Of a DNA stretch of 64,000 bases, positions 42,944 to 52,167 are shown piece after piece. The stretch is from the NCBI RefSeq assembly GCF_016862455.1, contig NZ_BOMZ01000017.1, forward strand, positions 1-64,000, given 5' to 3'. How positions within the stretch are numbered: position 1 is the stretch's first letter; each line of letters opens with the position of its first letter. Both the position numbers and the translations under genes were made by a program. A model generated the notes under the pieces. It made no database searches. It was not told where the DNA came from and saw nothing but the letters and a program-made list of their open reading frames with translations. This stretch comes from Actinoplanes utahensis. Its GTDB lineage: Bacteria > Actinomycetota > Actinomycetes > Mycobacteriales > Micromonosporaceae.

Positions 42944-44009
42944 GCCGGGCCAGCAGTTCGCCCTCGGCGGCGTCCGACACCGGGTCGGACCAGAAGCCCA
43001 GGGGTACGGCCCGCAGGTTCCGCCCGAGCGGATCCAGCAGATGGCCGCCCAGTTTCAGCACCCACAGCGCCACCGCCCGGTCGATGATGGTCAGCTCCGG
43101 CGCCTGCACGCCGAGCCGGGCCTCGAACGCCGCGAGCTCGTGCACCGACCGCAGCCAGACGATGACCAGCAGGTTCGCCGTGCCGGACAGGGTGGCGCAG
43201 AACCGGGTCTCGCGCATCCCGTTCAGCTTGCTGACCGTCCGCCCGGTCTCCGCGGGCGGCAGTGTGCACCACAGTGACACCGAGATCGGATAGCCGGAGA
43301 CGTACCGCGCCACCTCGCAGCGGTAGACGATCGACCGTTCCGCGTCCATTCGGTCCAGCCGCCGCCGGACCGTCGTCGGGCTGAGCCCGGTCCGCTGCCC
43401 GATCCGGACGGCGCTCTGCCGGGGGTCGGGACTGAGCGCCTGATAGAGCGCCAGGTCCTCGGCGGTGAACGCGCGGCCGGACCACGGCTGCTGCGGCCGC
43501 CCGGCGAGCAGCCGCCGGGCCGGTTCGCTGAGCCGGTCCAGCCGCCACCGGCTGCCCTCGGTGTGCACGGTGACCGCGATCTGGGTGCGCGACGCGGCGA
43601 CGCCCGGCAGCATGCCGAGCCGCAGACTGAGGTAACGGCCGAGCTGCACGTGGTCGGCGAAGGCGGCCTGGACCAGCAGATCACGGGCGCCGGTGACGTG
43701 TTCCAGGGTCACCACGTGCACATCGTCGGCGAGGGTGGCGGCGACCTCGGGCAGCCGCCCGGCGACACAGTCCACCTCGATGATCGCGAAGACCACCGTG
43801 GCGATCGCCATCTGGGCGGGCAGGCAGCTGATCCAGGCGTGCCCGGACCGGTAGAGCCGGTTCCATCGGCGGGCGGCTGTCGACCCGTCCACTCCGAGGG
43901 CCGCTCCGATCCGCTGCCAGTCGGCGCGCGGCGCCAGCTGAAGCGCGGTGATCAACTGATAGTCGAGCTCATCCAGGGTGAGCGTTTCCGGCGTGTCAGC
44001 GGCCGTCAT
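42927..44009 (-). CDS. Double-module Lrp/AsnC-family transcriptional regulator
   Basis: 360 aa, about twice the Lrp/AsnC length, made of two HTH-ligand modules. HTH 1 lies near 13-60 (LTLDELDYQLITALQLAPRA, WQRIGAALGVDGSTAARRWN). HTH 2 is near 185-235 (DPRQSAVRIGQRTGLSPTTV, RRRLDRMDAERSIVYRCEVA). Each is followed by an AsnC_trans_reg-type alpha/beta domain. It diverges from the M20 amidohydrolase-MFS pair with 55 bp between starts, so it is probably the local regulator of that pair, sensing an amino acid or related ligand. Confidence 0.88.
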   Translation of the reverse strand: MTAADTPETLTLDELDYQLITALQLAPRADWQRIGAALGVDGSTAARRWNRLYRSGHAWISCLPAQMAIATVVFAIIEVDCVAGRLPEVAATLADDVHVVTLEHVTGARDLLVQAAFADHVQLGRYLSLRLGMLPGVAASRTQIAVTVHTEGSRWRLDRLSEPARRLLAGRPQQPWSGRAFTAEDLALYQALSPDPRQSAVRIGQRTGLSPTTVRRRLDRMDAERSIVYRCEVARYVSGYPISVSLWCTLPPAETGRTVSKLNGMRETRFCATLSGTANLLVIVWLRSVHELAAFEARLGVQAPELTIIDRAVALWVLKLGGHLLDPLGRNLRAVPLGFWSDPVSDAAEGELLARLRRAE

Positions 44010-44064
44010 CGGCGGATCTCTGCAATCCAGCGCCGACAGCGATCATTCTGCCGACCATACCGCC

Positions 44065-45288
44065 ATGTTCTCCTCGCTTGACGCCCTTCCCCTGGCGGAC
44101 CGACTGATCAGCCTGCGCCACGCGCTGCACCGCGCACCCGAGCTCGGCCTGGACCTGCCGAACACCCAGGCCAAGGTCCTCGCCGCGCTCGCCGGGCTGC
44201 CGCTGGAGATCACCACGGGCACGGCGCTGACCTCGGTGACCGCGGTTCTGCGGGGTGGGCGGCCCGGCCCGGCGGTGTTGCTGCGCGGGGACATGGACGC
44301 GCTGCCGGTGCAGGAGGAGAGCGGGATTCCGTACGCCTCCGAGCTGCCCGGCCGGATGCACGCCTGCGGCCACGACATCCACACGGCCGGCCTGGTCGGC
44401 GCGGCGCACCTGCTGGCCGGTCGGCGCGAGGAGCTGGCCGGGGATGTGGTGTTCATGTTCCAGCCCGGTGAGGAGGGCCAGGGCGGCGCCAAGCTGATGA
44501 TCGACGAGGGCGTGCTGGACGCGGCCGGGCCCCGGGTGGTCGCCGCGTACGCCGTCCACGTCGCCGCCACCACCCTGCCGCTCGGCCTGACCGCCACCAG
44601 GGCCGGCACCGTGCTCGCCGCCTCCGACACGGTCACCGTGACCGTCACCGGCCACGGCGGTCACGGCTCCTCGCCGCACCTGGCCGTCGACCCGGTTCCG
44701 GCGCTCTGCGAGATGGTCACCGCGTTGCAGAGCGTGGTCACCCGCACCATCGACGCCTTCGACCCGGCCGTCGTCACGGTCGGCTCGATCCACGCCGGGT
44801 CCGCCGCGAACGTCATCCCGGAGAGCGGCACCCTGCAGATCACCGTCCGCAGCTTCTCGGCCGCGACGCACCGGGCGATCCGGGGCGGCATCGAGCGGGC
44901 GCTGCGCGGGATCGCGGACGCGCACGGGGTCCGGGTCGAGATCGACTACCAGGAGAACTATCCGGTCACCACGAACGACGCGACCGAGGCCGACTTCGCG
45001 TTGCGGACCGCGCGGGAGTCGTTCGGCGAGCAGCGGGTGTTCGTCGCGCCGCGCCCGATGGCCGGTTCGGAGGACTTCTCCTTCGTGCTCGACGAGGTGC
45101 CCGGCGCGTACCTGATGCTCGGCGCCGTGCCGCCCGGCACCGACCCGTCGACCGCCCCGATGAACCACGCGCCGCAGGCTGTCTTCGACGACCGGGCCGT
45201 CCCCGAGGCGGCCGTCCTTCTCGCGTCGCTGGCCGCGAACCGTCTGGAGCTGGCCGCGAACCGCCTGAAGAAGGAGGCCGGCGCATGA
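44065..45288 (+). CDS. M20 family amidohydrolase/aminoacylase-like peptidase
   Basis: 407 aa. Binuclear-metal features are visible: LRGDMDALPVQE, the metal ligands in HACGHDIHTAG (near 98-108), QPGEEGQGGAKLMIDEG with the catalytic Glu, and MAGSEDFSFVLDEVPGAYLM near the C-terminus with its His after (NHAP). The family hydrolyses N-acyl amino acids, hippurate or similar amides. The ATG at 44065 agrees with the family N-terminus; an upstream extension is non-homologous and runs into the divergent regulator. The MFS gene overlaps its stop (ATGA), so the pair probably takes up and hydrolyses, or exports, an acylated amino acid. Confidence 0.9.
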   Translation: MFSSLDALPLADRLISLRHALHRAPELGLDLPNTQAKVLAALAGLPLEITTGTALTSVTAVLRGGRPGPAVLLRGDMDALPVQEESGIPYASELPGRMHACGHDIHTAGLVGAAHLLAGRREELAGDVVFMFQPGEEGQGGAKLMIDEGVLDAAGPRVVAAYAVHVAATTLPLGLTATRAGTVLAASDTVTVTVTGHGGHGSSPHLAVDPVPALCEMVTALQSVVTRTIDAFDPAVVTVGSIHAGSAANVIPESGTLQITVRSFSAATHRAIRGGIERALRGIADAHGVRVEIDYQENYPVTTNDATEADFALRTARESFGEQRVFVAPRPMAGSEDFSFVLDEVPGAYLMLGAVPPGTDPSTAPMNHAPQAVFDDRAVPEAAVLLASLAANRLELAANRLKKEAGA

Positions 45289-46670
45289 CCGCCGTCCTGG
45301 ACCGGAGCAGGGTGTCGGCGGTCGTCGGCCTGCTCGTGCTCTTCGAGGTCACCAGCGGGTTCATCCAGGGCGGGGTGGCTCCGCTGCTGCCCGACCTGGG
45401 CGCCGAGATGAACATCTCGGACGCCGACCTGAACTGGGTCATCTCGGTGCAGTTGCTCGCCGCCGCGGTGTCCGTGCCCGCGTTCGGCCGGCTCGGCGAT
45501 CTCTACGGGCACCGCCGGATGCTGCGGGTCGCCCTGATCTGCGTCGCGATCGGCGGCCTGCTCGTGGCGCTCGCGCCGAACCTGATGGTGCTGCTGCTCG
45601 GCCGGGCCCTGCTCGGCCCGCTCGCCGCGCTGCTGCCGCTGGAGATCGCCCTGGTCCGGGACCGGCTCCCGGCCGAACTGGCCCGGCGCGCGATCGCCCG
45701 GCTGGTCGGCGCGCTCGCCCTCGGCACCCTGCTCGGCGCGGTGATCACGGCGGGCCTGCACTCGATGATCGGCGACGCCCGGCTCACCCTGCTGATCCCG
45801 GCGGTGCTCGCGGTGCTCTGCGTGCCGGTGTCGTTCGTGGCCGTACCCGAGAGCGAGAACCTCGCCACCGGAAAGCTGGACGTGCCAGGCGTCCTGGTGC
45901 TCAGCGTATCGATGGTCGCCCTGCTCGCCGGGATCTCGCTGATCAGCACGTCGACGGCGCTCGGTGCCGGGCTGCTCGCCGCCGGCGCCCTCGGGCTGGC
46001 CGGGTGGGTGCTGCTGGAACTGCGCACCGCCGAGCCGCTCGTCGACCTGCGGGCGCTGACCGGCCGTGAGGTCGCGCCGTTCTTCTTCTGCTCGTTCGTC
46101 TTCGGCATCGTCTACTTCGGCAGCCAGGCGCCGGACTCGACGTTCCTGGCCGCCGACCGTGCCGCCACCGGGTACGGCTTCGGCTTCACCGCCCTGCAGA
46201 TTTCCCTGGTCGCCCTCCCGGCGGCGGTCGGGGCGGTGATCGGGTCGAGCCTGACCGCGGTGATCGCGAGTCGGTTCGGGTACCGGCCGACCCTGGTCAC
46301 GGCGTTCGCGGTGATCGGCGTGACGTTCGTGGCGATGGCGCTGTTCCACGACCAGCTGTGGCAGCTGCTGCTGTTCAAGGTGCCGGTCGGGCTGGCCGCC
46401 GGTGTCGCGCTCGGCGCCATGCCGACGGTGATCGCGGAGACCGCCGAACCGTCCCGGACCGGCATCACCACCGCGCTCTACAACAACGTCAAGACGCTCG
46501 GCGGCGCGGTCGCCGGAGCGGTGGTCGCGGCGATCCTCGCGGCGCTGGTGCAGGCCGGCGGGGACACCCCGACCGAGGGCGCGTACGTCGCGGTCTGGCT
46601 GATGTGCGGCGTGCTGTGCGCCGGCGCGGCGCTGGCCGCCCTCGTCGCCCGCCGGGCGGAAGCGGTCTGA
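45285..46670 (+). CDS. MFS transporter (DHA2-like)
   Basis: 461 aa with about 14 hydrophobic helices. It shows the MFS motif A-like loop GRLGDLYGHRRMLR after helix 2 and an A-like loop (ASRFGYRPT) in the second half. Membership of the 14-helix drug/H+ antiporter group is the best fit by length. The substrate is unknown. Translationally coupled to the M20 hydrolase by a 4-bp overlap. A perfect 17-bp palindrome follows the stop. Confidence 0.87.
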   Translation: MTAVLDRSRVSAVVGLLVLFEVTSGFIQGGVAPLLPDLGAEMNISDADLNWVISVQLLAAAVSVPAFGRLGDLYGHRRMLRVALICVAIGGLLVALAPNLMVLLLGRALLGPLAALLPLEIALVRDRLPAELARRAIARLVGALALGTLLGAVITAGLHSMIGDARLTLLIPAVLAVLCVPVSFVAVPESENLATGKLDVPGVLVLSVSMVALLAGISLISTSTALGAGLLAAGALGLAGWVLLELRTAEPLVDLRALTGREVAPFFFCSFVFGIVYFGSQAPDSTFLAADRAATGYGFGFTALQISLVALPAAVGAVIGSSLTAVIASRFGYRPTLVTAFAVIGVTFVAMALFHDQLWQLLLFKVPVGLAAGVALGAMPTVIAETAEPSRTGITTALYNNVKTLGGAVAGAVVAAILAALVQAGGDTPTEGAYVAVWLMCGVLCAGAALAALVARRAEAV

Positions 46671-46684
46671 GTGGGCACTTCACC

Positions 46685-46718
46685 GACGGAAGACCGGGCG
46701 GCCGCCCGGTCTTCCGTC
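46685..46718. terminator. Perfect palindrome terminator, convergent genes
   Basis: The 34-base sequence is a perfect inverted repeat (GACGGAAGACCGGGCGG and its reverse complement with no loop spacer), ending in GTTCTC. It sits 14 bp after the MFS stop and just before the stop of the convergent gene, so it can end both transcripts. Confidence 0.75.
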
Positions 46719-46722
46719 GTTC

Positions 46723-47571
46723 TCAGGATTCGATGGCCGGTGGCTGGCGCTGGGCCGGGATCAGAGCGGTCGCGTCGGGGTCGGGCGCCCTCGCCGGGGT
46801 ACGGTCGTCCGTCGGCCGATCCAGCTGAACGGTCTCCGCGTCCCGTTCCACCTGCTCCACCGGCCTCGTGACGGGCTCGTCAGAGGGCGGTTTCGCAGCG
46901 CCCATGTCGAGCGCGACCGTGGGTTCCGCCGGGGCGGGCGCGGTCGGCTGGGCCGGGGGAGCGGTCGCGGGTTTCGCGGGCGGCGGGGTCACCGTGGCCG
47001 GGCGGTTGATGCTCGGCAGGGCGACGGTGGGATCGGCGGACGGCGGGACGACGGCCGGGGGTGTGGTCGCCGGGCGGATCACCGTGGTCTGCTCGGCGGC
47101 GACCGGGGTGCCGGCCACCTTCGCCGCGCCGCGGAACCGGCCGATCTCACCGATGATCGGCAGCACCGGCGGCTCGTAGCGGGCCCAGCGGCGGGCGCTC
47201 AGCGCCGTGCCGAGCAGCGGGATCGCCAGCAGACCGGCCAGACCGTACCCGGGGCGGCTCAGGTCGAAGCCGTCCTTGGCGACCTCCGGCGCCCACAGCG
47301 ACGCGTACGCCTCCGGGGAGTTGAAGGCCCAGATCGTCACGCCGAGGAACGCGGCGCCGGTCAGGACCGGGCCGGCCGGTGAGACCGGGGCGAAGGTGAG
47401 GATCGCGTAGAGGATGCCCGCGAAGATCAGGAGCAGCAGTCCGCTGATCGACTCGGCGGAGAAGAACTCCCGGCCACGGCTGCTCAGGTCGTTGGTGAAA
47501 CCGACCCCGGCGAGCACCCAGATGGAGGGGCCGAGCACAAGTGCGTAGAAGATCGACCTGAGGTGGCGCAT
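46723..47571 (-). CDS. Membrane protein with Pro/Thr-rich cytoplasmic tail
   Basis: 282 aa. Four transmembrane helices lie in the first 130 residues (LRSIFYALVLGPSIWVLAGV, SGLLLLIFAGILYAILTFAP, GPVLTGAAFLGVTIWAFNSP, GYGLAGLLAIPLLGTALSAR), then a long Pro/Ala/Thr/Asp-rich tail with repeated PATxPP-like units, probably disordered. No enzyme family. The ATG at 47571 precedes a good N-terminus; the region further upstream belongs to the divergent thioesterase gene. Function unknown. Confidence 0.7.
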   Translation of the reverse strand: MRHLRSIFYALVLGPSIWVLAGVGFTNDLSSRGREFFSAESISGLLLLIFAGILYAILTFAPVSPAGPVLTGAAFLGVTIWAFNSPEAYASLWAPEVAKDGFDLSRPGYGLAGLLAIPLLGTALSARRWARYEPPVLPIIGEIGRFRGAAKVAGTPVAAEQTTVIRPATTPPAVVPPSADPTVALPSINRPATVTPPPAKPATAPPAQPTAPAPAEPTVALDMGAAKPPSDEPVTRPVEQVERDAETVQLDRPTDDRTPARAPDPDATALIPAQRQPPAIES

Positions 47572-47616
47572 GATCCGGCACGGTACCGGCCACGAGCAAG
47601 AACTACCGTACCGGGC

Positions 47617-48138
47617 ATGGAAGAACAGCACCCCGGCCGGCCGACCGCGCTGTCCCGGGTCACCTTGAGCCGCATCATGACGGCGGTCGACGTGAACCTG
47701 TACGGGACCGTGCACGGCGGCGTACTGATGAAGTTCGTCGATGACGTGGCCGGCGCGGCCGCGGCCCGGCACAGCGGCGGTACCGCCGTGACCGCGGCGA
47801 TCGACGAGATCGTCTTCCTCGAACCGGTCCGGGTGGGCGACCTCGTGCACGCGTACGCGCAGGTCAACTGGACCGGCGCCAGCTCGATGGAGATCGGGGT
47901 GCGGCTGGCCGCCGAGCGCTGGGACACGGTCGGGCCGGCGCCGACCCCGGTGGCCACCGCCTATCTGGTGTTCGTGGCGGTGGACGTGGCCGGCAACCCG
48001 CGGCGGGTGCCGCCGGTGCTGCCCGAGAACGACGAGGACAAGCGCCGTTTCACCGAGGCGATGATCCGCCGGGACCACCGCCTGGCCCGTCGCGCGGCCA
48101 TCCAGAAGGCCCGCGCGGAGCACCGATCAGTCGGCTGA
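47617..48138 (+). CDS. Acyl-CoA thioesterase (hotdog fold)
   Basis: 173 aa. A hotdog thioesterase of the YciA/Acot7 type: YGTVHGGVLMKFVDDVAGAA (near 26-45) with the catalytic Asp-Asp and Gly-Gly segment, VTAAIDEIVFLEPVRVGDLV, and a C-terminal helical tail. It hydrolyses acyl-CoA to free acid and CoA. The ATG at 47617 fits the family length. It lies 20 bp before the acetoacetyl-CoA synthetase gene, so the two are probably co-transcribed. Confidence 0.88.
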   Translation: MEEQHPGRPTALSRVTLSRIMTAVDVNLYGTVHGGVLMKFVDDVAGAAAARHSGGTAVTAAIDEIVFLEPVRVGDLVHAYAQVNWTGASSMEIGVRLAAERWDTVGPAPTPVATAYLVFVAVDVAGNPRRVPPVLPENDEDKRRFTEAMIRRDHRLARRAAIQKARAEHRSVG

Positions 48139-48158
48139 TCGAGCGTTAAGGTGTGGGG

Positions 48159-50132
48159 ATGACGACAGGAGTGGTGACGGCCGGCACAGTGCTGTGGGAG
48201 CCGCCGGTGGACATCCGGGACACCTCCCGGATCGGGCACTATCTGGCGTGGCTGGAGTCCGAGCGCGGGCTCCCGTTCGCCGACTACGCGTCGCTGTGGG
48301 AGTGGTCCGTCACCGACCTGTCCGCCTTCTGGCAGTCGATCTGGGACTACTTCCAGGTGATCGGGCACGAGCCGGCCACCGCCGTGCTGGACGGCGCCGA
48401 GATGCCGGGGGCGCGCTGGTTCCCCGGAGCCACGCTCAACTACGCCGAGAACGTGCTGCGCCTGCCCGGCTTCGCCGACGAGGATCCGGTCGTTCTGGCG
48501 TACTCGCAGACGCGTGAGCCTGTCACCCTGACCGCCCGTCAGCTGCGTGACGACGTCCGCCGGGTCCGTGCCGGGCTGAAAGCCCGCGGGGTGACCGCCG
48601 GTGACCGGGTGGCCGCCTACGCGCCGAACATCCCGGAGACCTACGTGCTGATGTTGGCCACCGCCAGCCTCGGCGCGGTCTTCTCGTCGTGTGCGCCGGA
48701 GTTCGGCGCCCGCAGCGTCATCGACCGCTGGAGCCAGATCGAGCCGAAGGTGCTGGTCGCCACCGACGGTTACCGGTACGGCGACAAGGACGTCGACAGG
48801 CGTGCCGAGATCGCCGCGATTCGGGCGGCCATCCCGTCGATCGAGCACGTGATCACCATCGGTTACCTGCACGGCGGTGGTGACTGGGACACCCTCGCCG
48901 GCTCCTCGGACGAGCCGATGGAGTTCGCGGCGGTGCCGTTCGACCATCCGCTCTACGTCCTCTACAGCTCCGGCACCACCGGCCTGCCCAAGCCGATCGT
49001 TCACGGGCACGGCGGCATCCTGCTGGAACACCTCAAGATCCTGGCGCTGCACCACGATCTCGGTACCGGCGACCGGTTCCTCTGGTTCACCACCACCGGC
49101 TGGATGATGTGGAACTACCTGGCCAGCGGGCCGGCCGTCGGCGCGGCGATCGTGCTCTTCGACGGCAATCCCGGCTGGCCGTCGCTGGACGCGCTGTGGG
49201 ACCTGGTCGACACCGCCGGGATCACCTATTTCGGCACGTCCGCGCCGTTCCTGCTGGCCTGCCGCAAAGCCGGGCTGACCCCGCTCTCCCGGTGCGCGGG
49301 ACTGAAGGGCGTCGGCTCGACCGGCGCGCCACTGCCGCCGGAGGGCTGGGCCTGGGTCTATCAGGCGGTCGGCGCCGATGTCCGGCTGGTGTCGCTGTCC
49401 GGCGGCACCGACGTCTGCACCGGTTTCGTCGGCGGTGTGCCGCTGTTGCCGGTCCGGGCCGGGATCATCACCAGCCGGATCCTCGGCGCGCGGGTCGAGG
49501 CGTACGACGGCGCCGGCAAACCGGTCACCGGGGAACTCGGCGAGCTGGTCATCACCGCCCCGATGCCGAGCATGCCGGTCGGGTTCTGGAACGACCCCGA
49601 CGGCAGCCGGTTCCGGGAGGCGTACTTCGACGTCTTCCCGGGCGTCTGGCGGCACGGCGACTGGATCACCATCGAGCCGGACGGCGGCTGCGTCATCACC
49701 GGCCGCTCGGACGCCACCCTCAACCGGGGCGGCGTCCGGCTCGGCACCGCCGAGTTCTACTCGGTGGTCGAGAGCCTGCCCGAGGTCGCCGACTCCCTGG
49801 TCGTGCACCTGGACACCCCCGGCGACCCGAACGGCGAGCTGCTGCTCTTCCTCGTCCTGGCCGACGGGGTGGAACTCGACGACGCGCTCCGCGCCCGCCT
49901 CGCCCGGGAGTTGCGCGCCTCCCTCTCGCCCCGGCACGTGCCCGATGCCGCCCATCAGGTACGGGCCATCCCGCGCACCCTCTCCGGCAAGAAACTGGAG
50001 GTGCCCGTGAAACGTATCCTCACCGGCACCCCGGTCGAGTCGGCCGCCGCCGAGGGAGCCCTCGCCAACCCCGAATCCCTGACCGCCTTCGCCGAGCTCC
50101 GGCAGCAGCGGGTCAGACCAGCGTCAGCGTGA
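48159..50132 (+). CDS. Acetoacetyl-CoA synthetase
   Basis: 657 aa, the length of acetoacetate-CoA ligases. The ANL-family core has YSSGTTGLPKPIVHGHGG (near 268-285) and TTGWMMWNYLASGP, with VSLSGGTDVCTGFVGG and the C-terminal domain containing ITGRSDATLNRGGVRLG and the acyl-adenylate Lys (SGKKLEVPVKR). The N-terminal WEPPVDIRDTSRIGHYLAWL segment is distinctive for acetoacetate enzymes. It activates acetoacetate to acetoacetyl-CoA. A GTG two codons upstream is an alternative start; AAGG fits the ATG better. The 3' end overlaps the convergent gene by 20 bp. Confidence 0.92.
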   Translation: MTTGVVTAGTVLWEPPVDIRDTSRIGHYLAWLESERGLPFADYASLWEWSVTDLSAFWQSIWDYFQVIGHEPATAVLDGAEMPGARWFPGATLNYAENVLRLPGFADEDPVVLAYSQTREPVTLTARQLRDDVRRVRAGLKARGVTAGDRVAAYAPNIPETYVLMLATASLGAVFSSCAPEFGARSVIDRWSQIEPKVLVATDGYRYGDKDVDRRAEIAAIRAAIPSIEHVITIGYLHGGGDWDTLAGSSDEPMEFAAVPFDHPLYVLYSSGTTGLPKPIVHGHGGILLEHLKILALHHDLGTGDRFLWFTTTGWMMWNYLASGPAVGAAIVLFDGNPGWPSLDALWDLVDTAGITYFGTSAPFLLACRKAGLTPLSRCAGLKGVGSTGAPLPPEGWAWVYQAVGADVRLVSLSGGTDVCTGFVGGVPLLPVRAGIITSRILGARVEAYDGAGKPVTGELGELVITAPMPSMPVGFWNDPDGSRFREAYFDVFPGVWRHGDWITIEPDGGCVITGRSDATLNRGGVRLGTAEFYSVVESLPEVADSLVVHLDTPGDPNGELLLFLVLADGVELDDALRARLARELRASLSPRHVPDAAHQVRAIPRTLSGKKLEVPVKRILTGTPVESAAAEGALANPESLTAFAELRQQRVRPASA

Positions 50133-50838
50133 CCTTCTCGGTGGCGGCGCGGGCCTCGGTCTTCGACGGGTCCAGGTTGGCGCAGAGGACGATGCTGGCC
50201 CCGGCGACGAGCGGCGCCAGCAGCCAGTCGGTGGCGTCCGGGTAACCGGCGGTGTCGATCAGCACCCGGGCGCCGGCGGTGATGCCCAGCTGAGCGGCAC
50301 GGTCGGCGGCCTCGGCGACGGCGTCCTGGTGGCTCAGCTCGATCGGGCCGGCCAGGGCGCGGTCGGCCGGGTCGACCGGCGCGCCCCGGAAGTGGTCGCC
50401 GTGGTTGCGGACCTCGAGGACATAGTCGATGTAGCCCTCCGGCGGGGTGCGCAGCGGCATGGCCAGCGGGAGCAGGCCGGTCGCGTACCGGTCGAGGGTG
50501 GACCAGCCGGCCGCGGACGTGAGCCGGTCCAGGCTGGTGAAGAGCGCCTCCACCGGCTGCGGGTCACCGCCCAGGTCGGCGGCCAGGCCGGCGGCCGACA
50601 CGCCGAGCAGCAGCGCAGCGGTCTGCCAGTGCGGCGGCAGCAGCAGCGCAACCGTGTCGCCGTGGCCCAGGCCGACGCCGTCGACAAGCAGGTTCGCGGT
50701 CTTCGACACCCAGTTGTCCAGGGTGATCCCGGACAGCTCGGTGCGGTCGCCGGTGGCGTCGTCATACCAGGTCAACAGGGGTGCGGCCGGGTCGCGGCGG
50801 ACCGCCTCGGCGAAAACCTGGGGAATCGTCGTCTTCAT
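50113..50838 (-). CDS. TIGR03089-family protein (AMP-ligase-like fragment family)
   Basis: 241 aa. An actinobacterial protein resembling the N-terminal part of AMP-dependent ligases but without the full adenylate domain: QVFAEAVRRDPAAPLLTWYD, NWVSKTANLLVDGVGLGHGD and VALLLPPHWQTAALLLGVSA are typical of TIGR03089. Ligase activity is unlikely because the phosphate-binding loop and C-terminal domain are absent. The ATG at 50838 is 6 bp after GGGGAG. Monocistronic, upstream region shared with the glycosyltransferase promoter. Confidence 0.82.
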   Translation of the reverse strand: MKTTIPQVFAEAVRRDPAAPLLTWYDDATGDRTELSGITLDNWVSKTANLLVDGVGLGHGDTVALLLPPHWQTAALLLGVSAAGLAADLGGDPQPVEALFTSLDRLTSAAGWSTLDRYATGLLPLAMPLRTPPEGYIDYVLEVRNHGDHFRGAPVDPADRALAGPIELSHQDAVAEAADRAAQLGITAGARVLIDTAGYPDATDWLLAPLVAGASIVLCANLDPSKTEARAATEKVTLTLV

Positions 50839-50999
50839 CGCTCCCCAGCGTAGGCGCATCACGCACAGTAGTTGGCGCGTAAGGGCCGCGACGATCGGCA
50901 GTGTCGTGGACACCTGTCTGAAGCCTTCCGGGCGTACCCTCGAATCGTCGGTAGTCCCATTGCCGCATCGGTACGTCAGAGACGCCAAGGAGATGCCTC

Positions 51000-52145
51000 G
51001 TGACCCCCGGTCGCCCCCCGCGAGTGCTCGTCGACGCAACCAGTGTCCCCGCCGACCGTGGCGGGGTCGGCAGATATGTCGACGGGCTTCTCGGCGCGCT
51101 GGGGCAAATGAGCCCCGAGCGTGTCGATCTCGCTGTCGTGTCCCAGCGCGCGGATGCGGAGCGTTACCGCCGCATCCTGCCCAGCGCCGAGGTGATCCCC
51201 GGCCCGGCGGCGATCGTGCACCGGCCGGCCCGCCTCGCCTGGGAGCAGACCGGCCTGCCGCTGCTCGCCCAGCAGGTCGGCGCGGACGTGCTGCACTCGC
51301 CGTTCTACACATGCCCGTTGCGGGCCGGCTGTTCGGTCACCGTCACGGTGCACGATGCCACCTTCTTCACCGAGCCGGAGCATTACGAGAACACCAAGCG
51401 CACCTTCTTCCGCAGCGCGATCAAGACGTCGCTGCGGCGCGCCGCCCGGGTGATCGTGCCCAGCAAGGCCACCCGGGACGAGTTGATCCGCCTGCTGGAC
51501 GCCGATCCGACCCGGATCGACGTGGCCTACCACGGTGTCGACCAGGTGGCGTTCCACGCGCCCACCGAGGAGGAGAAGGCCCGGGTCCGGGCCCGGCTCG
51601 GTCTGGGCGACTCCGGCTACGTCGCGTTCCTCGGCGCCAAGGAGCCCCGTAAGAACGTGCCGAACCTGATCCGCGGCTGGGCCCGCGCGGTGGCCGACTG
51701 GCCGCACCCGCCGGCTCTGGTGATCGCCGGTGGTCAGGGGCACGACGACGACATCGACCGTGCGGTGGCCGAGGTCCCGGCCCACCTGCGGCTGCTGCGC
51801 CCCGGCTATCTGCGGTACGCGGATCTCCCCGGCTTCCTCGGCGGCGCCCTGGTCGCCTGCTACCCGTCGTTCGGCGAGGGTTTCGGCCTGCCGATCCTGG
51901 AGGCGATGGCCTGCGGCACGCCGGTGCTCACCACGCCCCGGCTGTCGCTGCCCGAGGTCGGCGGGGACGCGGTCGCCTACACGACCGAGGCGCCGGACCG
52001 GATCGCCGTCGATCTCGCCGACCTGCTGCACGCCGAGGACCGCCGCCGGACCCTCGCCAAGGCGGGCTTCGACCGGGCGAAAGAGTTCACCTGGGAGTCC
52101 AGTGCGGAGGTACATGTAACCACGTGGAATCGGGTTGCTGCTTGA
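51000..52145 (+). CDS. GT4-family glycosyltransferase, mannosyltransferase-like
   Basis: 381 aa from a GTG at 51000 with AAGGAG 7 bp upstream. GT-B fold: the N-terminal Rossmann half (VLVDATSVPADRGGVGRYVD), VTVHDATFFTEPEHYENTKR, and the nucleotide-sugar half with FLGAKEPRKN and the retaining GT4 motif EGFGLPILEAMACGTPVLTT. It is followed 22 bp later by mannose-1-phosphate guanylyltransferase, suggesting that it uses GDP-mannose, for example in lipomannan or cell-surface glycan synthesis. The exact acceptor is unknown. Confidence 0.88.
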   Translation: MTPGRPPRVLVDATSVPADRGGVGRYVDGLLGALGQMSPERVDLAVVSQRADAERYRRILPSAEVIPGPAAIVHRPARLAWEQTGLPLLAQQVGADVLHSPFYTCPLRAGCSVTVTVHDATFFTEPEHYENTKRTFFRSAIKTSLRRAARVIVPSKATRDELIRLLDADPTRIDVAYHGVDQVAFHAPTEEEKARVRARLGLGDSGYVAFLGAKEPRKNVPNLIRGWARAVADWPHPPALVIAGGQGHDDDIDRAVAEVPAHLRLLRPGYLRYADLPGFLGGALVACYPSFGEGFGLPILEAMACGTPVLTTPRLSLPEVGGDAVAYTTEAPDRIAVDLADLLHAEDRRRTLAKAGFDRAKEFTWESSAEVHVTTWNRVAA

Positions 52146-52167
52146 TCATCAACTAAACTCTCCGCGC

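Noticed and set aside
39568..50838. Secondary-metabolite cluster suggested by SARP, ligases and a thioesterase
   Set aside because: No PKS, NRPS, terpene or RiPP core gene is nearby; the ligase is an acetoacetyl-CoA synthetase and the other genes are ordinary metabolism.
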